A stretch of DNA of 64,000 bases from Nocardioides cavernae (GTDB lineage Bacteria; Actinomycetota; Actinomycetes; Propionibacteriales; Nocardioidaceae). Of this stretch, positions 18,304 to 26,889 are shown piece by piece. The stretch is taken from positions 1,178,001-1,242,000 of the forward strand of contig NZ_JACCBW010000002.1 of NCBI RefSeq assembly GCF_013410035.1, written 5' to 3'. The notes beneath the pieces were generated by a model. That model had not been told where the DNA came from and ran no database searches. It worked only from the letters and a program-made list of their open reading frames with translations. Each line of letters starts with the position of its first letter. The first letter of the stretch is position 1. A program made the position numbers and the translations under genes.

Positions 18304-20714
18304 CCACCAAGATGTTCGGCGCCAAGGTCCCGCGCGTGGAGGACCAGCGGTTCCTGCGTGGCCAGGGCCGCTACGTCGACGACCTCCTCACCGACGACCC
18401 ACGGCTGCTGCACTCCGCCGTGCTGCGCTCGCCGCACGCGCACGCCCGCATCCTCGACATCGACGTCTCCGACGTGCTCGACGTCGAGGGTGTCGTCGCC
18501 GTCTGGACGTGGGACGACCTCACCGGCCCGATGGCCGAGCCGCTGCCGCTGCTCATCCCGCACCCGACGCTCACCCACGGCCGCACGCAGTACGCCCTCG
18601 CCAAGGGCGAGGTGAACTACGTCGGCGAGGCGATCGCGTTCGTGGTCGCCGTCGACCGCTACGTCGCCGAGGACGCCGTCTCGCGGATCCGCGTCGACTA
18701 CGAGTACCTCGAGCCCGTCGTCGGGATCCCGGCCGCCCGCGCGGCCAGGACCGCGGTGCACCCCGACGTGCCCGACAACGTCGGCGCCCGGATGACGCAG
18801 GAGAACGGCGACGCCCGTGCCGCCATCGCGGCGGCGCCGCACACCCTCAGCCTCGACCTCGACATCGAGCGTTCGGCCTGCACGCCGATGGAGGGCCGGG
18901 GCACCGTCGCACGGTGGGACCCCGACACCTCGCGGCTCACGGTGTGGAGCTCGACGCAGACGAGCACCGGCGTCCGCGGATGCGTGGCCGCCAAGCTCGG
19001 CCTCGACCTCGCCAAGGTCGACGTGATCACCCCCGACGTCGGTGGTGGGTTCGGCGTCAAGGTCGTCCACCCGTGGCCCGAGGAGCTGCTGGTCCCGCTG
19101 GCGTCGATGACGCTCGGCCGGCCGGTGAAGTTCACCGAGGACCGGCGCGAGCACTTCATCTCCTCGGCGCACGAGCGCGCCCAGGAGCACCACGTGGAGG
19201 TCGGCTTCGACGACGACGGCCGGGTGCTCGGCCTCGACGTGGAGTTCTGGCACGACCACGGGGCCTACACGCCCTACGGCCTGATCGTCCCGATCATCAC
19301 CTCGACCCAGCTGCTCGGCCCCTACAAGCCGCAGAGCTACCGGGTCACGTTCGAGTCGGTCTACACCAACACCGTCATCGTCACGCCCTACCGCGGCGCC
19401 GGTCGTCCGCAGGGCTGCTTCGTCATGGAGCGCACGATGGACGCGATCGCGGCCTACCTCGGCAAGGACCGCACCGAGGTCCGCTCCGCCAACTTCATCC
19501 AGCCCGACGAGTTCCCCTACGAGCACGGACTGGTCTTCCAGGACGGCCGCGAGCTGACCTACGACTCGGGCGACTACCCCGCCTCGCTCGCCAAGCTCAA
19601 GGAGCTGGTCGGCTGGGACGAGTTCGAGGACTTCCGCGCCGAGATGGCCGCCCAGGGGCGCCGGGTCGGCATCGGCCTGGCCTGCTACGTCGAGGGCACC
19701 GGCGTCGGTCCCTACGAGGGCGCCCACGTGCACATCGAGACGTCCGGCAAGGTCAAGGCCTCGATCGGCCTCACCACCCAGGGCCAGGGCCACCAGACGG
19801 CGTTCGCGCAGATCGTCGCCGACACCCTCGGGGTGCGGTTCGAGGACGTCGAGGTGGTCACCGGCGACACCCGGAAGATGCCCTACTCCGTCGGTACGTT
19901 CGCCTCCCGCGCCGCGGTCATGAGCGGCTCGGCCGTCCACCTCGCCGCGCTGCGGGCGAAGGAGAAGGCGCTGCGCATCGCGGCCGAGGCCCTCGAGGCG
20001 GCCGAGGACGACCTGGAGATCGCGGACGGGGTGGTGTCGGTCAAGGGCACCGACGCCTCGATCGACCTCGGCACGGTCGCGGTGCTCTCCAACCCGCTGC
20101 GCTACGCCTTCGACGAGGCGTCCAAGGCGGCCACCCAGTTCCGCGTCGGCGACCCCGGCAAGCCGCCGGTCGCCGAGGGCGACGAGCCGGGGCTCGAGGG
20201 CAAGGACTTCTACTCCCCGCCCCGCTCGACCTTCGCCAACGGCATGCACGCCGTGATCGTCGAGACCGACCCCGACACCGCCGAGATCACGATCCTCAAG
20301 TACGCCGTCGTCCACGACTGCGGCCACCTCATCAACCCGATGATCGTCGAGGGCCAGATCCACGGCGGTGTCGCGCAGGGCGTCGGCGGCGCGCTCTACG
20401 AGCGGATGGCCTACGACGAGTCGGGCCAGCTGCTCAACGCGTCGTTCATGGACTTCCTGATGCCCTACGTCACCGAGGTGCCGACGACCATCGACATCGA
20501 CCACCTCGAGACGCCGTCGCCGCTCAACCCGCTCGGCATCAAGGGCGCCGGCGAGGCGGGCGTGATCCCGTCGGCCGCCGTCTTCGCCGCCGCGATCGAG
20601 GACGCCGAGGGCTTCCCGATCACCGCGATGCCCATCTCGCCGTCGGAGCTCTTCGCCCTGCGCCTCGAGCACGCCGACCTCCCCGCCGAAGCCCTGTCTG
20701 AGGAGACCCGATGA
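18300..20714 (+). CDS. Molybdopterin-binding large subunit of molybdenum hydroxylase
   Basis: An 804-residue xanthine-oxidase-family large subunit starting at GTG 18300. It has the N-terminal RGQGRYVDDL, the GGGFGVKVV Moco motif and the catalytic-glutamate motif GIKGAGEAGVIPSA near the C terminus. The active-site loop reads TPYRGAGRPQG, the form II pattern, not the AYRCSFR of true CO dehydrogenase. It is therefore a hydroxylase of an N-heterocycle or aromatic compound, despite Cox-like naming. With an NCS2 permease directly upstream, uracil, thymine or a purine is the natural suggestion. The cluster also carries coxG, common with form II enzymes. Substrate not provable from sequence. Confidence 0.92.
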
Positions 20715-21346
20715 AGTTCACCGGAGACAACGTCCTGGCCGCCCCCGTCGAGAAGGCCTGGGACGCCCTGCTGGACCCGGCCGTCCTGGTCCGCACCATC
20801 CCCGGGTGCGAGCGGCTCGAGGCGACCGGCGAGAACGCGTACGCCATGACCGTCACCGCGGGAGTCGCCTCGATCAAGGGGACGTACGCCGGCTCCTGCG
20901 TGCTGACCGACCTGGTCGAGCACGAGTCGCTGGTGATGAAGCTCGACGGCGCCGGCGCCCCCGGCACCATCGGTGCGACGGTCCACGTGCGCTTCACGCC
21001 CGAGGGCGACTCGACGCGGGTCTCCTACGACGCCGACGCGGTCGTCGGCGGGATGATCGGCGGCGTCGGCCAGCGCATGCTGACCAGCGTCTCGCGCCGG
21101 ATGGCCGGCGAGTTCTTCGGCAACGTCGACGCCGCGATCGCGGGCGGCGGGGCGGCCGCGCCGGCTCCCGCCGGCGCACCGGCGCCCGCGTCCACCTCCG
21201 AGCCCGGCGCCCCGGCGAGCCCGGGCCAGGTCTTCACCGCGCCCGCCAGGCAGGCCGCGACCGGGCCGGGCCAGGACTTCCTCGTCGGCATCGCCGTGGG
21301 CGCCGGCCTCGTCGCGCTCGGCGTGCTGCTCGGTCGCCGCCGGTGA
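20711..21346 (+). CDS. CoxG-like SRPBCC protein, membrane anchored
   Basis: 211 residues from ATG 20711, overlapping the Mo subunit by 4 nt. Residues 1-145 are a CoxG/SRPBCC domain: MKFTGDNVLAAPVEKAWDAL, then PGCERLEATGENAYA, VTAGVASIKGTY and GQRMLTSVSRRMAGEFF. An Ala/Pro-rich linker leads to a single C-terminal helix (FLVGIAVGAGLVALGVLLGRRR) with an Arg stop-transfer. In carboxydotrophs CoxG helps dock the hydroxylase at the membrane; the tail anchor here fits that role. It supports electron delivery from the Mo hydroxylase to the respiratory chain. Confidence 0.92.
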   Translation: MKFTGDNVLAAPVEKAWDALLDPAVLVRTIPGCERLEATGENAYAMTVTAGVASIKGTYAGSCVLTDLVEHESLVMKLDGAGAPGTIGATVHVRFTPEGDSTRVSYDADAVVGGMIGGVGQRMLTSVSRRMAGEFFGNVDAAIAGGGAAAPAPAGAPAPASTSEPGAPASPGQVFTAPARQAATGPGQDFLVGIAVGAGLVALGVLLGRRR

Positions 21347-22737
21347 GCGACCTGACGGTCGACTCCACCGCTCGCGCGCAGGCTGCGGCTGTCCGTTCCG
21401 GCGAGATCTCGGCGACCGAGCTGCTCGAGCTGCACCTCGACCGGATCGAGGAGCGCAACCCCGAGCTCAACGCGATCGTCTCGCTCGACCCCGAGCGGGC
21501 CCGTGCGTGGGCAGCGGTCGCCGACCAGGCCCAGGCCTCCGGCGAGGACACCGGTCCGCTGCACGGTCTGCCGTTCGCGGTCAAGGACACCCACGCCTTG
21601 AAGGGCTGGCCGCACACCTTCGGCTCGCCGGTCTTCGCCGACCACGTCGCCGACCACGACGAGCTGCTCGTCGAACGGCTGCGGGCCTCAGGCGTCGTGT
21701 TCGTCGGCAAGACCAACGTGCCGGAGTTCGCCGCCGGCTCCCACACGTTCAACAAGGTCTTCGGGGTCACCCGCAACCCGGTCGACCCGTCCCGCTCGGC
21801 CGGCGGGTCGAGCGGGGGAGCGGCGTGCGCGCTGGCCTCCGGGATGGTGCCGCTGGCCGACGGCTCCGACATGGGTGGCTCGCTGCGCAACCCCGCGTCC
21901 TTCTGCGGCGTGGTCGGCATGCGTCCCTCGCTGGGCCGGGTGCCGGAGTGGCCGCTGTACAACCAGTGGGAGACGACCTCGGTCGGGGGCCCCATGGCCC
22001 GCAACGTCGGCGACCTGGCGCTGCTCCTGTCCGTGCTCGCGGGGCCCGACCCCCGCGCGCCCCACGCGCTCGGCGACCCGGGGTCGACCTTCGCCGGCCC
22101 GCTCGCGCCCGCACCCCTGGCCGGCCTCCGGATCGCCTGCTCGGTCGACCTCGGGGGCGCCCTCGTGGTCGACCACGAGGTGGCGGACGTCGTACGCACC
22201 ACGGTTGCGCGCCTGTCCGACGCGGGTGCGGCGGTGGCGGAGGCGGCGCCCGACCTCTCGCTGGCCGACGACACCTTCCGCACGCTCCGCGCGTGGCACT
22301 TCCAGGCCAAGCTGGGCAGGCTGCTCGCCGAGCACCCGACGTCGTTCAAGCCCTCGCTCGAGGCCAACATCCGTGCGGGCGAGTCCCTCACCGGTGCCGA
22401 CGTGGCGCGGGCCTACACGCAGCGGACCTCGCTGTCGGAGACGATGCGGTTGTTCTTCGCCGACCACGACGTCCTGCTCCTGCCGACCTCGCAGGTGCCG
22501 CCCTTCCCGGTCGAGCAGGAGTTCCCCGAGACCATCAACGGCCAGGAGATGCCCGACTACCTGGCCTGGATGCGCTCGGCGTACTTCATCACCGTCACCG
22601 GCTGTCCCGCGATCTCGGTCCCGGCGGGCCGGACCGCCGACGGCCTGCCCGCCGGGGTCCAGCTGGTCGCGCGGCACGGCGCGGACCGTCAGCTGCTCGA
22701 GGTGGCCGCCGCGGTGGAGGAGCTGCTTGCGCGCTGA
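21343..22737 (+). CDS. Amidase signature family enzyme
   Basis: 464 residues from GTG 21343, overlapping coxG by 4 nt. The Ser-cisSer-Lys triad is visible: Lys in LPFAVKDTHALKGWP, cis-Ser in SAGGSSGGAACALASG, and the nucleophilic Ser in DGSDMGGSLRNPASFCG. The C terminus (CPAISVPAGRTADGLPAGVQLV) is typical. The family includes malonamidase, AtzE-type carboxybiuret hydrolases and many others, so substrate cannot be read directly. It is in the Mo-hydroxylase operon. In the proposed pathway it would remove the last amide, for example from malonamate, or hydrolyse ureidomalonate directly. Confidence 0.9.
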   Translation: MSDLTVDSTARAQAAAVRSGEISATELLELHLDRIEERNPELNAIVSLDPERARAWAAVADQAQASGEDTGPLHGLPFAVKDTHALKGWPHTFGSPVFADHVADHDELLVERLRASGVVFVGKTNVPEFAAGSHTFNKVFGVTRNPVDPSRSAGGSSGGAACALASGMVPLADGSDMGGSLRNPASFCGVVGMRPSLGRVPEWPLYNQWETTSVGGPMARNVGDLALLLSVLAGPDPRAPHALGDPGSTFAGPLAPAPLAGLRIACSVDLGGALVVDHEVADVVRTTVARLSDAGAAVAEAAPDLSLADDTFRTLRAWHFQAKLGRLLAEHPTSFKPSLEANIRAGESLTGADVARAYTQRTSLSETMRLFFADHDVLLLPTSQVPPFPVEQEFPETINGQEMPDYLAWMRSAYFITVTGCPAISVPAGRTADGLPAGVQLVARHGADRQLLEVAAAVEELLAR

Positions 22738-22755
22738 CGAGGCTGACGGGGGCTG

Positions 22756-23130
22756 TCAGAGCTGCCAGCGCAAGGGCTTGCGGTTGCTCGCCGTCACGTG
22801 GTCGGAGACCGGATCGCCACCGCTGAGGTCCATGGACCGCGCAGTCCACCGGAGCACGGTCGCGTCCTCCTCGATCCGGGCGAGGCCCACCGCCGCGCGG
22901 TAGCTCGTCTCGCCGACCTGCGCCACAGGCGCCCTGCGGCACGCCCGAGGGCCGCGGAAGTCGTCCGTGGTGTCGCTGCAGATCGAGCCCCGCAGCCTGC
23001 CGTCGATGGTGGAGATCGTGACGACGCGCGAGGTCCGCCGGCCCGTGACGAAGTGCACCGACAGGCCGCCCGGCCCGACCAGGCTGGCGGGCACGTTCCG
23101 GACGGTCCTGGAGATGGTCACGCGCGCCAC
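22756..23130 (-). CDS. Hypothetical protein
   Basis: Up to 124 residues if started at GTG 23130 (MARVTISRTVRNVPA); GTG 23121 is an alternative. No Shine-Dalgarno is seen. The codons use G or C at nearly every third position, which supports real coding on this strand. The protein has three Cys (SICSDTT and RACRRAP) and ends in NRKPLRWQL. I recognise no family, signal peptide or membrane segment. It converges with the amidase (18-nt gap) and is divergent from the DUF2262 gene. Confidence 0.55.
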   Translation of the reverse strand: MARVTISRTVRNVPASLVGPGGLSVHFVTGRRTSRVVTISTIDGRLRGSICSDTTDDFRGPRACRRAPVAQVGETSYRAAVGLARIEEDATVLRWTARSMDLSGGDPVSDHVTASNRKPLRWQL

Positions 23131-23238
23131 TGTAAGAGGTCCGACCGTGGTGCCCAGCGATCCCCGCAGCTCCCGGTCCTGGTCTCGCCGGAAGGATCCC
23201 GGATCGGTGGGACGGGCGCGCTCGCTAGTCTCCGCGGC

Positions 23239-24105
23239 ATGGGGGAGAAGCAGGAACGTGAGGCGTTCGACCGGCGGCACGCGGCCGAGGTCGTCGAGAT
23301 CACCGTCCTCACCGGCACCACCGTCGGCGGTGCCGGCAAGGCGGGTGGCGACCTGCTGTGGACGCCCTCGGCCGACGTGATCGCCCATGTGGACGAACGC
23401 GGTGAGCTGCAGGTGGCACAGGGCCGGCTCAGCTGGCTCGCCACGGACGACCAGCGCGTCGGCTGGATCCACGACCTCCGCGCCCACACCCAGTACGTCG
23501 TCCGCGTCCGCCGCGCCGCCCCGGACCCCACCGAGTACGTGAGGTACGGACAGCCCGTTCCCGACCTGACCGGGCACTTCGCGCTCGACGAGGTGGTCGC
23601 GCGCGACGTCCACGTCCCCGAGCTCGACGAGCGCCTGGCCCGCTGGCTGACGCCGGTCGTCGTCCGTACCGACCTCGGCGAGCTCGGGCTCGAGCGCGCG
23701 TACGGCCACTACTCCGGTGAGGTCGACTGGGCCGGCACACCGGTCCAGGTGCTCCTCGACGTCGACGAGAGCGTGAGCGAGGGTGAGGAGACCTGCGCGG
23801 CCGCCCTGGCCCGGCTGACGTCGTACGCCGTCGACGCAGCGGGCACCGACGCGCGCTGGCGGGCGTACGCAGCGAGCACCCTCGTCGACCTCGCGAACGA
23901 CTGGCAGCGCGACGGGGACGACGCGCCCGACGGGCCGGTGACGCCCGAGTCGTTCGTGCGGCGCATCGAGCTCAGGGAGCTCAGCATCGCGTCGGACGGG
24001 TCCGCGACCGCCTACTACGCGGACGGCGACCTCTTCTGGGGACACGTCATCCTCGTGGAGGTCGAGACCGACGGGTCGACGACCGACGCCTACATCGCCG
24101 GCTGA
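23239..24105 (+). CDS. DUF2262 domain protein
   Basis: 288 residues from ATG 23239. TAGTCT at 23226-23231 ends 7 nt before the ATG, with no Shine-Dalgarno, so leaderless expression is likely. The C-terminal half matches DUF2262: the WAGTPVQVLLDVDE strand, ARWRAYAASTLVDLANDW, and RIELRELSIASDGSATAYY with DGDLFWGHVILVEV. The N-terminal 110 residues are charged and not recognised. DUF2262 has no assigned function; related domains occur in toxin-immunity (SUKH-like) settings, but nothing nearby supports that. Confidence 0.8.
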   Translation: MGEKQEREAFDRRHAAEVVEITVLTGTTVGGAGKAGGDLLWTPSADVIAHVDERGELQVAQGRLSWLATDDQRVGWIHDLRAHTQYVVRVRRAAPDPTEYVRYGQPVPDLTGHFALDEVVARDVHVPELDERLARWLTPVVVRTDLGELGLERAYGHYSGEVDWAGTPVQVLLDVDESVSEGEETCAAALARLTSYAVDAAGTDARWRAYAASTLVDLANDWQRDGDDAPDGPVTPESFVRRIELRELSIASDGSATAYYADGDLFWGHVILVEVETDGSTTDAYIAG

Positions 24106-24176
24106 GCAGCCGGGCCCGGCACCCGGGTGCGGCGCGGGTGCTTCGGGTGTGGCCGACACGGTGCCACGATGCGGCC

Positions 24177-24701
24177 GTGACCACGGAACCGTCGTACCCG
24201 CCGTCGACCGCTCCCGGGCACGCGGTGCTGCCCGGCGCGATCTGGGCGTTCGGTGCGTCCTTCGTCGCGGAGGGCGTGCTGCACGTGCTCCTGCGCGGCG
24301 TGAAGGACGACCCGGTCTCCCTCGCGGGATCCGTCGTGCTGAGCGTGCTCGTCGTCACGTGGTTCGCGCACGGGGTGGTACGCGCCCGGGCGGTGCGCTT
24401 CTGGATCGTGGTCGTGCTCGTCGGACTCGGCCTGGTGCTCGGCACGGTCGGACTGATCGCCGAGCCGACGCCCGACGGGGTGGTCACCACCGCCTTCTCG
24501 GCGGCGCAGGCGGTCCTGCTGTGGCGGTACGCGCACTCGCCGTGGTTCGCCTGGCAGCGCTCGCGGCCGACAGGAGGGCCGCCGCTCGCCGGGATCCTCG
24601 CCCTGGCCGCGCTCGCCGGCGCGATGGGCGGCGTCACCGCGACGCCGGCAGCCACCGCGGAGCTCACGGTGCGGGTCGCGCCACCTCCGACGGCACCCTG
24701 A
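24177..24701 (+). CDS. Hypothetical membrane protein
   Basis: 174 residues from GTG 24177, with CACGAT at 24165-24170, 6 nt upstream (leaderless pattern). Four to five hydrophobic segments: AVLPGAIWAFGASFVAEGV, VVLSVLVVTWFAHGVV, FWIVVVLVGLGLVLGTV, VVTTAFSAAQAVLLW and ILALAALAGAMGGV. A Pro-rich C terminus follows. No known family is recognised. Separate from its neighbours by about 70-100 nt on both sides. Confidence 0.7.
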   Translation: MTTEPSYPPSTAPGHAVLPGAIWAFGASFVAEGVLHVLLRGVKDDPVSLAGSVVLSVLVVTWFAHGVVRARAVRFWIVVVLVGLGLVLGTVGLIAEPTPDGVVTTAFSAAQAVLLWRYAHSPWFAWQRSRPTGGPPLAGILALAALAGAMGGVTATPAATAELTVRVAPPPTAP

Positions 24702-24727
24702 CGTCGAACGCTGCTCGCGGGCAGGGT

Positions 24728-24756
24728 TTGCCGATGAATGAGCGTCTCGTCGGCAA
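24728..24756. promoter_or_regulatory. Inverted repeat upstream of hyuA (candidate operator)
   Basis: TTGCCGA at 24728-24734 and its exact complement TCGGCAA at 24750-24756, 15 nt apart. It lies 45-75 nt upstream of hyuA ATG 24802, whose putative -10 is TTGAAT at 24789-24794. Size and position fit a regulator-binding site; which protein binds is unknown. Confidence 0.45.
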
Positions 24757-24801
24757 TCTCTGCCGTGGTCGCTGCTCGTGTCGACCAGTTGAATCGTCCC
24801 C

Positions 24802-26889
24802 ATGACGCAGCGGCGGATCAGGATCGGCATCGACACCGGCGGCACCTTCACCGACGTGGTCGCCTTCGACGAGGACTCGGGCGAGCTCGTCACCACGAAG
24901 ACGCCCAGCACGCCCGGCAACCCGGCCGACGGCTTCATCGCCGGCATCGAGAAGATCCTCGACATCGTCGGCGCCGAGGGGCGCGACATCAGTGCCGTCT
25001 CGCACGGCACGACCGTCGCCACCAACAAGCTGCTCGAGGGCAAGGTCGAGGCACTCGGCTTCATCACGACCGAGGGCTACGAGTTCATGCTCGAGATCGC
25101 CCGCCAGTCCGTGCCCGACGGCTACGGCAACTCCTACTTCTGGGTCAAGCCCGACCGGATCGTCCCGGCCGACCGGGTCCGCACCGTCGGCGGGCGCCTG
25201 GACTTCACCGGCGCCGAGATCCGGCCCTTCGACGAGGACGCCGCGGTCGCGGCCGCCCGGTGGTTCCGCGACCAGGGGATCTCCACGATCGGTGTCTGCC
25301 TGCTCCACGCCTACGCCAACGACGAGCACGAGCTGCGGATGCGCGAGATCCTCCGCCGCGAGCACCCCGACGCGGTCGTGTCCATCTCGAGCGAGGTGCT
25401 GCGCGAGTACCGCGAGTACGAGCGCTCCATGACGACGCTCGTCGATGCGGCCGTGAAGCCCAACGTGAGCCGCTACGTCACCAACATCTCCGACCGGCTG
25501 GTCAGCTTCACCGGCAGCGCCATCCCGTTCTACGTGATGAAGTCCAACGGCGGCGTGCTGTCGGCCGACGAGGTCGTCCACCAGCCGATCACCACCGTGT
25601 TGTCCGGACCGGCCGCGGGCGCGCTCGGTGCCGCGCTGATCGCCAAGGTCGCCGGCTTCCCGAAGATCCTCACCTGCGATGGGGGAGGAACCTCGACCGA
25701 CGTCTCCGTCGTCCTCGACGGCGAGCCGACCCTCACCACCGAGGGCACGGTCGGCGCCTACCCGAGCAAGATCCCGATGATCGACGTGGTCACCGTGGGC
25801 GCGGGCGGGGGCTCCATCGCCTGGCTCTCGCCCGAGGGCACGCTCAAGGTCGGCCCGCACTCGGCCGGCGCCGACCCGGGCCCGCTCTGCTACGCCAAGG
25901 GCGGCACGCAGCCGACGATCACCGACGCCCACGTCACCCTGGGCCGGATCCCGCCCCACCTGCTCGGGGGCGAGATCCCGCTCGACGTCGACGCCGCGCG
26001 CGCGGGCATCGAGGACCTGGCCGGCAAGCTCGGCCTCGACTTCGAGCACTGCGCCACCGGCATCCTCGAGATCTCGGCGTGGAACCAGGCCAACGCCCTG
26101 CGCCAGGTCAGCGTCAAGCGGGGCCTGGACGTCCGCGACTTCATGCTCACCACGTTCGGCGGCTCCGGCTCGCTGCTGGCCTGCCGCCTCGTCGACATCC
26201 TCGACCTCGCCGGCGTGGTCGTGCCGCCCAACCCCGGCAACGTGAGCGCCTTCGGCCTGCTGACCGTCGACGTGAAGAACGACTACGTCCAGACCCACGT
26301 CGCCAAGCAGTCGGCCCTCGACCACGGCGTCGTCACCGGGATCTTCGACGACCTCACCGCGAAGGCTCGCGAGGCGCTGGCCAAGGAGGGCTTCGCCCCC
26401 GACGACCACCGCTTCCAGCGGACCATCGACGTGCGCTACGTCGGCCAGGCGTTCGAGGTGCGGGTCGCCGCCCCCGAGGGCGCGGTCGACGACGCCTACG
26501 TCGCGCAGGTCGCCGAGACCTTCCACGGCGAGCACCGCCAGCTCTACGGCTACGACTTCCGCGGCGACGCCACCCAGCAGGTGGAGTGGGTCAACCTCCG
26601 CGTGACCGGCATCGGCCCCATCACGCGTCCGGAGATCCAGACGCTCGGCACGGCCGACGGCGATGTCGAGCAGCGCGCCGTCCGCGGCACCCGCCCGGTC
26701 TGCTTCGACCCGGAGGTCGGCTACGTCGACACGCCCGTCATCTGGCGCCCGGACCTCGGGGCGGGCGACACCTTCGCCGGCCCCGTGATCGTCGAGGAGT
26801 TCGGCTCCACCATCCCCGTCCACCCCGGCTTCGAGGTCGTCGTCGACGACTGGGCCAACCTCGTGATCCGGAAGGAGTCGGCCCGATGA
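24802..26889 (+). CDS. hyuA: Hydantoinase/oxoprolinase family protein, subunit A (HyuA)
   Basis: 695 residues from ATG 24802. N-terminal Hydant_A_N: RIGIDTGGTFTDVVAFDE, and the nucleotide-binding SHGTTVATNKLLEGK. The central Hydantoinase_A domain holds YVMKSNGGVLSADEV, LSGPAAGALGAALIAK and CDGGGTSTDVSVVLDGEP. The C terminus carries the acetophenone-carboxylase-like domain. The ASKHA-type ATP-binding motifs indicate an ATP-dependent enzyme. Members hydrolyse hydantoins, N-methylhydantoin or 5-oxoproline, or act on lactams such as caprolactam, and substrate cannot be read from sequence. Overlaps hyuB by 4 nt. Confidence 0.93.
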   Translation: MTQRRIRIGIDTGGTFTDVVAFDEDSGELVTTKTPSTPGNPADGFIAGIEKILDIVGAEGRDISAVSHGTTVATNKLLEGKVEALGFITTEGYEFMLEIARQSVPDGYGNSYFWVKPDRIVPADRVRTVGGRLDFTGAEIRPFDEDAAVAAARWFRDQGISTIGVCLLHAYANDEHELRMREILRREHPDAVVSISSEVLREYREYERSMTTLVDAAVKPNVSRYVTNISDRLVSFTGSAIPFYVMKSNGGVLSADEVVHQPITTVLSGPAAGALGAALIAKVAGFPKILTCDGGGTSTDVSVVLDGEPTLTTEGTVGAYPSKIPMIDVVTVGAGGGSIAWLSPEGTLKVGPHSAGADPGPLCYAKGGTQPTITDAHVTLGRIPPHLLGGEIPLDVDAARAGIEDLAGKLGLDFEHCATGILEISAWNQANALRQVSVKRGLDVRDFMLTTFGGSGSLLACRLVDILDLAGVVVPPNPGNVSAFGLLTVDVKNDYVQTHVAKQSALDHGVVTGIFDDLTAKAREALAKEGFAPDDHRFQRTIDVRYVGQAFEVRVAAPEGAVDDAYVAQVAETFHGEHRQLYGYDFRGDATQQVEWVNLRVTGIGPITRPEIQTLGTADGDVEQRAVRGTRPVCFDPEVGYVDTPVIWRPDLGAGDTFAGPVIVEEFGSTIPVHPGFEVVVDDWANLVIRKESAR

